From Acidobacteriota bacterium (GTDB lineage: Bacteria; Acidobacteriota; Terriglobia; Terriglobales; Acidobacteriaceae): a stretch of DNA of 64,000 nt. Location: contig JAJXYY010000042.1 in the NCBI GenBank assembly GCA_021780315.1, forward strand, positions 62,001-126,000, written 5' to 3'. Numbering within the stretch: position 1 is the first letter of the stretch; each line of letters begins with the position of its first letter. Shown one piece after another: positions 9,138 to 16,766 of this stretch. A program made the translations under genes and the position numbers. The notes under the pieces were generated by a model. That model made no database searches. It was not told the origin of the DNA and was given only the letters and a program-made list of their open reading frames with translations.

Positions 9138-10280
9138 ATGGCTGAGACCGTGATGGCACTGCGCAAGACCGCTCTGAATGCAACGCACCGGGCGCATAAG
9201 GCCAAGATGGTGGACTTTGGCGGGTGGGATATGCCGGTGGAGTACTCCGGGCTGATTGCGGAGCATATGGCGGTGCGGACTGGGGTGGGGGTGTTCGATG
9301 TGTCGCATATGGGCGACATCCAGCTGCGTGGGCCGGGATCGCTGGCGGCGGTGCAGCAGTTGTGCATGAACGATGCGAGCAAGCTGGCGGTCGGGCAGGC
9401 GCACTACTCGGCGATGCTGTATCCGAATGGGACGTTTGTCGATGACGTGATTGTGCACAAGCTATCGGATAACGACTATCTGATCGTGATCAACGCAGGC
9501 ACGCGGGAGAAGGATGTGCAGTGGGTGCGGTCGCAGATTGGACAGATGCCGGGGGTGCATGTGAACGACTTCAGCGACTACTACACGCAGTTGGCGATCC
9601 AGGGGCCAAAGGCAGAGGCGACGCTGCAGAAGCTGACTTCGACAGACCTGAGCGTAATCAAGAACTACTGGTTTACGTGGGGGCAGGTATGTGGCCTGCA
9701 CAATGTGATGATTGCGCGGACTGGTTACACGGGCGAGGACGGGTTTGAGATCTACGTGCCTTCGGATGAGCCAACGAGTGCGCGGGTGTGGGGAGAGGTG
9801 CTGGCTGCGGGCGCGGAGTTCGGGATGATACCGTGCGGGCTGGGAGCGCGGAATACGCTGCGGATGGAATCGGCAATGGCGCTGTATGGGCATGAGATCT
9901 CCGACACGATCAACGTGCTGGAGGCGGGGCTGGGGCGCTATGCGAAGCTGGAGAAGCCCTCGTTTGTAGGCCGTGAGGCGCTGCTGGCGGTGCAGGCAGC
10001 AGGTGGGCCGAAGCGGAAGCTGGTGGGGCTGGAGATGGTCGAGCGCGGAATTGCGCGGGATGGCTATCCTGTACTGGCTGCGGATGGGACGCGGATTGGG
10101 GAGGTGACGAGCGGATCGCCGGCACCGTTTCTGAAGAAGAATATTGCGATGGCGTTTGTGCCGGTGGAGAATGCCGGAGTGGATGGGGAGTTGGCGGTGG
10201 AGATACGCGGGCAGAGCGTGAAGGCCCGGGTGGTCGCACTTCCCTTTTATAAGCGGCCGAAGAAGGCTGTGGTGGCGTAG
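9138..10280 (+). CDS. gcvT: Aminomethyltransferase (glycine cleavage T protein)
   Basis: 380 residues from the ATG at 9138, preferred over 9129 because AAGAAGAGG lies about 9 nt before it. The T protein takes the aminomethyl group from lipoyl-H protein, releases ammonia and makes 5,10-methylene-tetrahydrofolate. Motifs: GGWDMPVEYSG, DVSHMGDI, YPNGTFVDDVIVHKL (with the catalytic-region Asp pair), GYTGEDGFEIYVP, GLGARNTLRMESAM, and C-terminal GEVTSGSPAPFLKKNIAMA. It is followed after 83 bases by gcvH, so the two form a unit; gcvP is not in the window. No glycine riboswitch is seen upstream. Confidence 0.95.
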   Translation: MAETVMALRKTALNATHRAHKAKMVDFGGWDMPVEYSGLIAEHMAVRTGVGVFDVSHMGDIQLRGPGSLAAVQQLCMNDASKLAVGQAHYSAMLYPNGTFVDDVIVHKLSDNDYLIVINAGTREKDVQWVRSQIGQMPGVHVNDFSDYYTQLAIQGPKAEATLQKLTSTDLSVIKNYWFTWGQVCGLHNVMIARTGYTGEDGFEIYVPSDEPTSARVWGEVLAAGAEFGMIPCGLGARNTLRMESAMALYGHEISDTINVLEAGLGRYAKLEKPSFVGREALLAVQAAGGPKRKLVGLEMVERGIARDGYPVLAADGTRIGEVTSGSPAPFLKKNIAMAFVPVENAGVDGELAVEIRGQSVKARVVALPFYKRPKKAVVA

Positions 10281-10363
10281 GAGTGGCGGAATGCGAGACT
10301 GGCGGTGGCGGTGCCGCCGTTACACTGGAATGCAGCACCAACCAAGACAGGGAGAATGCAACG

Positions 10364-10753
10364 ATGGCTTATCCAGCAGAGTATCGGTACACGAAGGAAC
10401 ATGAGTGGATTGCAGTGGACGGCAGCACGGGCACGGTTGGGATTACCGACTATGCGCAGAACTCGCTGGGCGACATTGTGTTTGTGGAGTTGCCGAAGGT
10501 GGGCGATAGGCTGGAGGCTGGCAAGACGTTTGGCTCGGTGGAGTCGGTAAAGGCGGTATCGGACCTGTTTTCCCCGGTTTCGGGCACGGTGACGGCAGTG
10601 AATGAAGAGCTGGTGAGTGTGCCGGAGAAGCTGAACTCGGATGCGAATACGACGTGGATTCTGAAGCTGGAGCTGGCGGATGCCAAGCAGGTGGATGGTC
10701 TGTTGTCGGCGGCGGAGTATGAGGCGTTTACCAGCGAAGAGACCGGCCACTAG
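10364..10753 (+). CDS. gcvH: Glycine cleavage system H protein
   Basis: 129 residues starting MAYPAEYRYTKEHEW; GGGAGA lies 9 nt before the ATG. The lipoyl attachment site is Lys63 in GSVESVKAVSDLFSPVSG. H protein shuttles the aminomethyl group between P, T and L proteins in the cytosol. Length and the C-terminal helix (AEYEAFTSEE) are typical. Downstream of gcvT, same strand. Confidence 0.96.
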   Translation: MAYPAEYRYTKEHEWIAVDGSTGTVGITDYAQNSLGDIVFVELPKVGDRLEAGKTFGSVESVKAVSDLFSPVSGTVTAVNEELVSVPEKLNSDANTTWILKLELADAKQVDGLLSAAEYEAFTSEETGH

Positions 10754-10774
10754 GGTCTCTGGACAGGGATTGTT

Positions 10775-11119
10775 ATGGAAGTGGATGATCTGGTTGGGCA
10801 GGAGCTGACGGCAGTGGAGTTTGTGCAGGATTACCTGCAACTGCGGTTCGATGGGCCGGTACTGACGCTGTATGAGTGGCCGGAGGTGTTTCGGGAGGAG
10901 GGCTCGTATGCGTATGGCGAGCCGGAGTTTCGGAATGTGCTGTGTGGGCTGATTGGCGAGAATGTAGGGGCGGCGACGCTGGTGGAGTATGAGGCGTTGG
11001 AGATCCAGTTCGAGAGCGGGAGCAGCATTCGCACCTCGTTGCGGGAAGAGGATGTGTCCGGCCCGGAGACGGGATCACTGAGTTCCGGTGAAGCAGGCGA
11101 TGAGATGCTGACGTTCTGA
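10775..11119 (+). CDS. Hypothetical protein downstream of gcvH
   Basis: 114 residues, acidic, no signal peptide or membrane segment. Begins MEVDDLVGQELTAVEFVQDYLQL and contains alternating strands (LQLRFDGPVLTLYEWP, LEIQFESGSSIRTSL). I do not recognise the family. It starts 21 bases after gcvH on the same strand, with GGGA before the ATG, so it is probably cotranscribed, and the terminator after it ends the unit. Any role in glycine cleavage would be guesswork. Confidence 0.72.
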   Translation: MEVDDLVGQELTAVEFVQDYLQLRFDGPVLTLYEWPEVFREEGSYAYGEPEFRNVLCGLIGENVGAATLVEYEALEIQFESGSSIRTSLREEDVSGPETGSLSSGEAGDEMLTF

Positions 11120-11153
11120 GCTGTTGCTGACCTGAATGGATGGACTTAAGAGA

Positions 11154-11191
11154 AACTGGCCGCAGCCTGAGGGATCAGGCTGCGGCCAGTT
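11154..11191. terminator. 17-bp perfect hairpin, bidirectional terminator
   Basis: Perfect 17-bp stem (11154-11170 with 11175-11191, arms AACTGGCCGCAGCCTGA and its complement) with loop GGGA, between the convergent gcvH unit and the DUF2911 gene. On the - strand it is followed by TTTCTCTT. Confidence 0.85.
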
Positions 11192-11209
11192 GGTTTGATG
11201 GGTGTGGGG

Positions 11210-11776
11210 CTACTTGGCGGTGACTTTGACGAACTCGTCGGTGGTGTCCCACTTGATGTGGAGTTCGGTGGTGTTGCCCTTGGTGTTTTCGAAGGAGATG
11301 GACATCTTCTCCTGGGAGGGGATGGTTTTGCCGGTGAGCGGGGTGCGACCGAGGTCCATGGATTCCTTGTATTCAGTGCCCCACTGGCCGGTCTGCTTGT
11401 TGACGACGAGCTTCCAGTCGGTGGCGGTGGGGAGGGTGTAGAGGGTGTAGGTTCCGGCGGGGACGGTGAGGGTTCCGATGGAGAGGGGGGTAGCAGTGAT
11501 GAGGGTGGTGGCGGCGTTGGCACCGGTGCGCCAGATCTGTCCGTAGGGGACGAGGTCACCCATGATCTTGCGGCCACGCTTGGAGGGGGCGTTGTACTTG
11601 ATGGTGATGGCCTTGCCGTTGAGGGTTACGGCGGCGGTGGCGGGGGGGCTGGGCATGGACTTGGCGGAGTCGGCGTGGTCCATCTTCATGTCGCCCATCT
11701 GCGCGTATGCAGGAACGAGACTGGCGGAGGCGAGGAGGGTGGTACAGGCGAAGGCTGCGATGAGGCGAAGGCGCAT
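11210..11776 (-). CDS. DUF2911 domain-containing secreted protein
   Basis: 188 residues with a clear signal peptide (MRLRLIAAFACTTLLASASLVPAYA). The mature domain carries DUF2911 hallmarks: ITIKYNAPSKRGRKIMGDLVPYGQIWRTGANAATT, then LTVPAGTYTLYTLPT and LHIKWDTTDEFVKV. The family is periplasmic or secreted, common in Bacteroidota and Acidobacteriota, with no established biochemical role. A Met/His/Asp stretch (MGDMKMDHADS) follows the signal peptide and could bind metal, an inference only. AGAGAGA precedes the ATG. Confidence 0.9.
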   Translation of the reverse strand: MRLRLIAAFACTTLLASASLVPAYAQMGDMKMDHADSAKSMPSPPATAAVTLNGKAITIKYNAPSKRGRKIMGDLVPYGQIWRTGANAATTLITATPLSIGTLTVPAGTYTLYTLPTATDWKLVVNKQTGQWGTEYKESMDLGRTPLTGKTIPSQEKMSISFENTKGNTTELHIKWDTTDEFVKVTAK

Positions 11777-11881
11777 GCTGGATCTCTCTTTCAGGGTTGG
11801 TAGCTAAATCTGATGGTGAAGGGCATGGGATGGGTTGTCAACTTGCGGAATGGGCGGCGGATCGTGCTACCCTTAAGGTGC

Positions 11882-11958
11882 GCGCCCGTAGCTCAGCTGG
11901 ATAGAGCGGCAGCCTCCGAAGCTGTAGGTCAGAAGTTCGAATCTTCTCGGGCGCACCA
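11882..11958 (+). tRNA. tRNA-Arg (anticodon CCG)
   Basis: A complete 77-nt cloverleaf: acceptor GCGCCCG/CGGGCGC, D-stem GCTC/GAGC, anticodon stem GCAGC/GCTGT around loop CTCCGAA (anticodon CCG, reading CGG), T-arm AGAAG-TTCGAAT-CTTCT, discriminator A and an encoded CCA (11956-11958). Confidence 0.97.
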
Positions 11959-12002
11959 CTTCCCCTCCCTGCTCTTTCCCCCTACATTTCTGGTTGTTTG
12001 GT

Positions 12003-12140
12003 GTGTACCCCCACCCTGGCATAATTGGTGCAAAGTCTTCGATTGATTATGGTTAGGTCCGGACTTGAGGGTCGATTTTGCGAAAAAGTCCCATATTTTG
12101 GGGTGGATTGCGGCAAAGTCTTCCATTGATTTGGGTTAGC
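12003..12140. repeat. Dispersed intergenic repeat, copy 1 (GTACCCCC / CAAAGTCTTC / TTAG)
   Basis: GTACCCCC at 12005, CAAAGTCTTCGA at 12031 and TTAGGTCCGGACTTGA at 12053. A second internal unit repeats CAAAGTCTTC (12114) and TTAG (12136) with the same 22-nt offset. The same three blocks recur at 44112-44183, again with the 22-nt offset, and a diverged copy lies at 56975-57040. Confidence 0.75.
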
Positions 12141-12377
12141 TGGATGTGGTTGCGGTGATGATAGGGGAGTGAGGTGCGGGGTGAGGTGGGATTGTCAAGT
12201 GGGGCGGGGGTGTTTTGATGGGATGAAGGTGAATGCTTTGGGGGTGCTGGTGGGTAAGGGCAAAAGCAGGTCCTCCGCTGCGCCAAGGGTGACAAGTAAA
12301 GAGACGAGGACAGAGACAAAGACAAGTACAACTGCAGAAGCAAGGGCTCGGGGCGGGGTGGAGGTTTACATTCCCAC

Positions 12378-12415
12378 ACATTCCGCGATGAGACTGCGGC
12401 ATGTATGGGGCACCC
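12378..12415. repeat. Hairpin + ATGGGGCACCC element, copy 1
   Basis: A 9-bp stem with one mismatch (ACATTCCGC / GCGGCATGT) around loop GATGAGACT, followed directly by ATGGGGCACCC. The second copy at 58390-58421 keeps the loop (ATGAGGC) and the ATGGGGCACCC tail but has changed the stem sequence. Confidence 0.65.
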
Positions 12416-12483
12416 GGTCTTTGGGGACGGGTACGGGAAGAACTACAAAGACAGAAGCAGAAACAGATGTGATGGAAGATGCT

Positions 12484-12514
12484 AAAGCGGCTCCGGATGA
12501 TCCGGAGCCGCTTT
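12484..12514. terminator. Hairpin terminator of the TonB-dependent receptor gene
   Basis: Perfect 14-bp stem AAAGCGGCTCCGGA / TCCGGAGCCGCTTT (12484-12497, 12501-12514) with a 3-nt loop, 22 bases past the receptor's stop codon. Confidence 0.8.
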
Positions 12515-12535
12515 TGGGTTGAGGTTGGGTTGGGT

Positions 12536-15500
12536 TTAGAAGAAGAGTTTGGCGGAGACCTGCAGTTGGCGTGGGCCGTAGAGGGTTCCGCTGGTGGAGT
12601 TGATGGTGCCGAAGGGGGTAGGTGAGACAAACGGCGCGATGCAGGTGTTGGTGTGGCTGCTGGCGGGGCAGGCCGCGCTGGTTGCGCCGGGAGCGTTGAA
12701 GCTGAAGGCGGTGTTGGCTACGCCGAGGCCGTTGCGGTGGTTGACAAGGTTGAAGGCCTCGCCGAGGAGTTGGAAGGAGATGCTGTCGCGAATGGGGAAG
12801 TCGCGGGAGATGCGGGCATCGAGGTTGTGAACGCCGGGCCCGGGGAAGCCGTTGCGAGGCGTCTGGGGTGCGCGTCCGTTGGCGATGAAGGGGACGTTGA
12901 AGGTATTGTTGGCCCCGCCGGTGGCGCTGCCGTCTCCGCCAGCGGCGAGCGCGGTGGTGCCGCTGCCTGTGGTGTAGACGCCGAAGCCGGGGTTATTGGA
13001 CATGAAGGGGGTGACGGGGAAGCCGGTCTGCTCGGTGGCGGTACCGGAGAGGAGCCAGCCGTTGGCGGTGTAGCTGAGGGCACGGTTGGCGATTTTGAAG
13101 TGCGGGGTGTAGACGATGCTGGCGACGAAGCGTCCGCGCATGTCGAGGTCGGAGCGGCCCTGCTCCCGGCTCATGTTGATGGCAGGGTTGGTGTAGATCT
13201 CCTTGGGGTTGAAGGGATCGAGCAGGACGTCGGTACCGAAGAAGGCACCGCCGGAGCCGTTGGCGCCGGAGCCACCGCCGGCGGTCTGTCCGGCGTCGGT
13301 GGCGTGGGCCCAGGTGTAGTTGATGAGAGCCTCGAGGCCGTGGCTCATCTGCTTGTTGAGAGTGACGGCCATGGCGTTGTACCAGGTGTTGAGGCCGCTG
13401 TAGGAGACCTGGAAGTTGCCATCGTTGGGCGAGGGCTTAGGCAGGCCGGAGGGGTAGAAGGGCACGGTGACGGTGGAGGTGGTGACGCCGGACTTATCGA
13501 CGACGTCGTAGGTGCGGGTGGCTCCGGTGTAGGCGGGCTGGTTGAGGTCGATGGCGTAGGGGAGGCGCAGGCCGCGGGTGGCTACCCAGCCGATGCGGAG
13601 GGTAGTGTTGGCGGGGAGCACCTGCTCGATGGCGAGATCGACGGAGTGGGTGTAGGGCTGGGTGTAGTGGGGATCGAGGCCGTGGGGGCTGAGGGGCTGC
13701 CCTGCGGGGACTCCGATGGCCTGGGGGGTGAGGGCGCCGGAGAAGGGAGCGGCGAGCGCGGGCCCGGGCGGCGTGAAGAGGACGTTGAGGTTGGTGGGTG
13801 CACCGGGCTTGCCAGCGGTGAGGTTGTACTGCTGCTGGAAGACGCCGTTTTCAACACGGACATTGTAGTAGGCGCTGAGCGGGATGAGTCCGTAGAACAT
13901 GCCGTAGCCGCCGCGGAGGACGGTGTTGGGCAGCGGGTTCCAGGCGAAGCCGACGCGGGGCTGGATCATCTTGTAGTTGGTATTGATAACGGAGGTGACG
14001 GCGGCACCGAGAGGGCTGGGTGCACCGTTGGCGCTGTTGAGGAAGGGGCGGGGCGGCTGGGGGACGAGTTGGAGGTCCCAACGGATGCCGGCGTTGATGG
14101 TGAGGGTGGAGGTGGCCTTCCAATCGTCTTCGAGGAAGGTGGAGAGGTTCTTGTTCCAGAAGTCGTCGCGACCGGTTTTGGTGATGGGGTCGACGACCTG
14201 GGTGAAGCTGGTGTAGTGGGCTCCACCGTTGACGCCGTAGACGTCCTGGACCCAGTTGGCGAAGGAGGTGGAGGCGTTACCGGCGTAGGAGTAGTTTCCG
14301 TTGCCCTGGAAGAGGTTGATCATGATCTCGTGGATGAAGTTGAGATCGACACCGGCCTTGATGTTGTGCTGGCCGCGGGTCTGGGAGATGACGTTGTAGA
14401 TCTGGATGCGGTGCTCATCGGGTTCAGCGAGGCGGGGGAGGAAGGTGGTTTCGCCGTAGCTGCCGATGACGCCGGAGCCGACGGTGACACCAGGTCCGGG
14501 GCCGTTGCTGGTGTTGGTTTCGAGGTCGCGGGACCACTGGAAGCGGAGCTGGTTGGCAGTGCGGGAGTTGAGGACGCTCTCCAGGCCGGCGACGAAGAAG
14601 CGCTCGTGGTAGTCGGAGCCGCCGTTGTTCTGGATGCCTCCATTGGTGACGACGATGGCGGAGTTGGCGCCGTTGGGCTGGTGGAAGTTCTGCCAGAGGA
14701 AGCTGGCGGAGAGGTGGTTGTTGCCGTTGAGCTGGTAGTCCAGCTTGGGGAAGAAGATGTCCTGCTTGATGTTGCGTCCGTAGGTTCCGTTGGTCTCGGA
14801 GATGAGGAACTGGGCGGCGGCGGTGCACTGGCTGGCGCTGAGGGGGGAGGGGCAGGTGGCAGCGGAGTTGGCGAAGCCGAGCAGGGTGGCGGCCGGGGTG
14901 GAGGAGGTGTAGAGGATGGGGTTCACCTTACGGAAACCGTCGTAGGTGAAGAAGCCGAAGAGCTTGTCCTTGATGATGGGGCCGCCGACGGAGCCACCGA
15001 ACTGCTGCTGCTGGTGGACGGTCTGGGTGAGGAGGACGGCGGGGCCACCGTTGTGGAGAGCCGACCACTTGCTGAAGGGATCGAGGGCGTTGAGGGAGGG
15101 ATAGCGGAGATAGTAGAAGAGGTCTCCGTGGAGTTGGTTGGTGCCGGACTTGGTGATGGCGTTGACCTGACCGCCGGCGGAGCCACCGAACTCGGCGGAG
15201 TAGCCGGAGACGGAGGACTGGAACTCCTTGATGGAGTCGGGGGAGAAGACGTAGGGGGCACCGTTGGAGCGGCCACGGGCCTCGGCGAAGAGGGCCTGCT
15301 GGTTGCTGACGCCGTCGACGAGGTTGGAGTTGTAGAGGCCGGAGATGCCGCGGTAGCTGACGAGTCCGGTGGTGCCGTCGGGGGCGACGTTGGGGGTGAG
15401 GAGGACGAAGTTGTCCCAGCGGCGTCCGTTGACCGGGAGATCGCTGATGTAGCTTTGGGAGACGGTCTGGGAGTTCTCGGTCTTCTGGGTGTCGAGCAGC

Positions 15501-15895
15501 GGGGCCTCGGTGGTGACGACGACGTCGGTGGTAACGGAGGCGGCGGAGAGAGCGGCGTTGACGGTGAGGGTTTCACCGACGGTGAGGACGAGGTTTTTGC
15601 GGTCGATCTTGCTGAAGGCGCCGCCGCCGAGGATGACTTCGTAGTGGCCGGACTGGAGGAAGCTGGCGGTGTAGAGGCCGTCGGAGTTGGTAGTGAGGGT
15701 GCGGGTGGCACCGGTATCGGTGTTGGTCACGATGACGGTGGCGTTGGGGACGGCAGCTCCGGTGGTGTCGGTGACGGCACCGTTGATGTTGCCGACGGCG
15801 GCGGACTGGGCGGAGGCGGGCAGGGTGGCGGCGCAAAGCAGAAGAGCCGCGGCTGCGAAGGTGACCAACCGATGAGTGATTTGTTTGGAATTCAT
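12536..15895 (-). CDS. TonB-dependent receptor with carboxypeptidase-regulatory-like domain (Oar-like)
   Basis: 1119 residues. A signal peptide ends near ATLPASAQ (residue 30). Residues about 32-115 form a CarboxypepD_reg/Big-like beta-sandwich (GAVTDTTGAAVPNATVIVTN, SDGLYTASFLQSGHYEV), followed by a plug region (SQSYISDLPVNGRRWDNFVLL) and a long 22-strand-type barrel ending in a C-terminal Phe (LQVSAKLFF). This is the acidobacterial Oar-like receptor type, thought to import large substrates such as oligosaccharides or peptides with TonB energy; the ligand is unknown. AAGGAG lies 11 nt before the ATG. Monocistronic, bounded by its own terminator. Confidence 0.92.
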   Translation of the reverse strand: MNSKQITHRLVTFAAAALLLCAATLPASAQSAAVGNINGAVTDTTGAAVPNATVIVTNTDTGATRTLTTNSDGLYTASFLQSGHYEVILGGGAFSKIDRKNLVLTVGETLTVNAALSAASVTTDVVVTTEAPLLDTQKTENSQTVSQSYISDLPVNGRRWDNFVLLTPNVAPDGTTGLVSYRGISGLYNSNLVDGVSNQQALFAEARGRSNGAPYVFSPDSIKEFQSSVSGYSAEFGGSAGGQVNAITKSGTNQLHGDLFYYLRYPSLNALDPFSKWSALHNGGPAVLLTQTVHQQQQFGGSVGGPIIKDKLFGFFTYDGFRKVNPILYTSSTPAATLLGFANSAATCPSPLSASQCTAAAQFLISETNGTYGRNIKQDIFFPKLDYQLNGNNHLSASFLWQNFHQPNGANSAIVVTNGGIQNNGGSDYHERFFVAGLESVLNSRTANQLRFQWSRDLETNTSNGPGPGVTVGSGVIGSYGETTFLPRLAEPDEHRIQIYNVISQTRGQHNIKAGVDLNFIHEIMINLFQGNGNYSYAGNASTSFANWVQDVYGVNGGAHYTSFTQVVDPITKTGRDDFWNKNLSTFLEDDWKATSTLTINAGIRWDLQLVPQPPRPFLNSANGAPSPLGAAVTSVINTNYKMIQPRVGFAWNPLPNTVLRGGYGMFYGLIPLSAYYNVRVENGVFQQQYNLTAGKPGAPTNLNVLFTPPGPALAAPFSGALTPQAIGVPAGQPLSPHGLDPHYTQPYTHSVDLAIEQVLPANTTLRIGWVATRGLRLPYAIDLNQPAYTGATRTYDVVDKSGVTTSTVTVPFYPSGLPKPSPNDGNFQVSYSGLNTWYNAMAVTLNKQMSHGLEALINYTWAHATDAGQTAGGGSGANGSGGAFFGTDVLLDPFNPKEIYTNPAINMSREQGRSDLDMRGRFVASIVYTPHFKIANRALSYTANGWLLSGTATEQTGFPVTPFMSNNPGFGVYTTGSGTTALAAGGDGSATGGANNTFNVPFIANGRAPQTPRNGFPGPGVHNLDARISRDFPIRDSISFQLLGEAFNLVNHRNGLGVANTAFSFNAPGATSAACPASSHTNTCIAPFVSPTPFGTINSTSGTLYGPRQLQVSAKLFF

Positions 15896-16242
15896 AAGGG
15901 TAGAGCGCTCCTTGTAAAGACACCGGGGATCAGAGATCGGGGTGTGGTGAATGACTGGCTTGGTTTGGAGTCGGCGCGACCTGCCTCAGACTGGGAGGGG
16001 TACACGTTGGGTGAAGCCAGAAATTGAATTTAAGTAGTTAGTTCTAGGTTCTAAGAGCGGCGCAGGGATGTCAAGGCAAATCCGCGGATGGATTTGGATG
16101 GGATGTGAATTTAGCTGGCGACTTTGCGGATAGCTGGCGTTAGTGGAGCTGGGACGGGATTACAGCGAGGACGCGAAGCGAGGGGCAGCATTAGTGGAGC
16201 TGCGAGGGGATTACCGCGAGGACGCCAAGCGAGGGGCAGGCA
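15896..16242. other. Spacer upstream of the TonB-dependent receptor
   Basis: About 350 bases. The part next to the receptor should hold its promoter (AT-richer stretch at about 16020-16050). The distal 100 bases are the tandem repeat listed separately. No gene-like frame was found. Confidence 0.5.
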
Positions 16243-16266
16243 TTAGTGGAGCTGCGACGGGATTAC
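16140..16266. repeat. 51/52-bp tandem repeat derived from the 3' end of the DUF2237 gene
   Basis: Units begin TTAGTGGAGCTG at 16140, 16191 and 16243 (spacing 51 and 52 bp). The third unit is partial and contains the stop codon and last codons (VIPSQLH) of the DUF2237 gene read on the - strand. Units 1 and 2 thus carry extra copies of that 24-bp gene end plus the GAGGACGC(G/C)AAGCGAGGGGCAG spacer. Confidence 0.85.
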
Positions 16267-16644
16267 TGCGAACTGAATGAGGAGGTCGAAGGGGACGATG
16301 CGGAGGGTGTTTTCGTGGGTGGCTTCGAGGACGACGGGGCAGGCTGCACCTGCCTGCTGGACCTGAAGCCAGCGGGCGGCACAGACGCACCAGCGGTCGC
16401 CGGGCTTGAGGCCGGGGAAGCCGAATTGGGGCATGGGGGTGGAGAGATCGTTGCCGAGGGCTCTGGAGGCGGCGAGGAAGGGGGCGTCGACGATGCAGCA
16501 GATGGTGTGGACGCCGAGGTCGTCGGGGCCGGTCTCGCAGCAACCGGTGCGGTAGAAGCCGGTCATGGGGTCGCAGCCGCAGGTGTCGAGCGGCTGGCCG
16601 AGGACGTTTTTACCGCGGGACTGGATGGGGTCGGTAGTCGGCAT
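16243..16644 (-). CDS. DUF2237 family protein
   Basis: 133 residues from the ATG at 16644 (MPTTDPIQSRGKNVLG). The family signature is clear: NVLGQPLDTCGCDPMTGFYRTGCCETG, DLGVHTICC, and FPGLKPGDRWCVCAARW. Cys-rich, cytosolic, function not established; metal binding by the cysteines is plausible. AGAGAGGG lies just before the ATG. The last six residues (IPSQLH) extend past the usual family end, and the DNA encoding them is tandemly duplicated downstream. It follows the ABC-F gene on the same strand, 122 bases away. Confidence 0.9.
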   Translation of the reverse strand: MPTTDPIQSRGKNVLGQPLDTCGCDPMTGFYRTGCCETGPDDLGVHTICCIVDAPFLAASRALGNDLSTPMPQFGFPGLKPGDRWCVCAARWLQVQQAGAACPVVLEATHENTLRIVPFDLLIQFAVIPSQLH

Positions 16645-16766
16645 GAGGCCCTCTCTGGTGGTGATCAGTATTGCACTTTTTGGAGGGATGCGGAGCGCGT
16701 TGGGGAGGAGCTGGCCTCTGCGGAGCGACGATGGGCTGTCGCTCCGCGAGGGCAAGAGGGTGGGGG

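Larger units (their letters stand above)
11959..12535. other. Gene-free spacer holding repeats
   Basis: About 575 bases between tRNA-Arg and the TonB-dependent receptor. It holds one copy of the GTACCCCC/CAAAGTCTTC repeat (12003-12140), one hairpin-GGGGCACCC element (12378-12415) and the receptor's terminator (12484-12514). The open frame on the + strand across 12169-12522 runs straight through these repeats and is not credible as a gene. Confidence 0.7.

Noticed and set aside
12003..12140. Considered as a CRISPR fragment
   Set aside because: Only two irregular units, no uniform repeat-spacer arrangement, no cas genes, and a related copy lies 32 kb away.
12169..12522. 117-codon open frame on the + strand
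   Set aside because: Runs through a dispersed hairpin element and a terminator stem; composition is Thr/Arg/Gly noise.
12653..16027. 1124-codon open frame on the + strand
   Set aside because: It is antisense to the TonB-dependent receptor, is extreme Gly/Val/Glu/Asp low complexity, and has no start signal: a codon-bias shadow.
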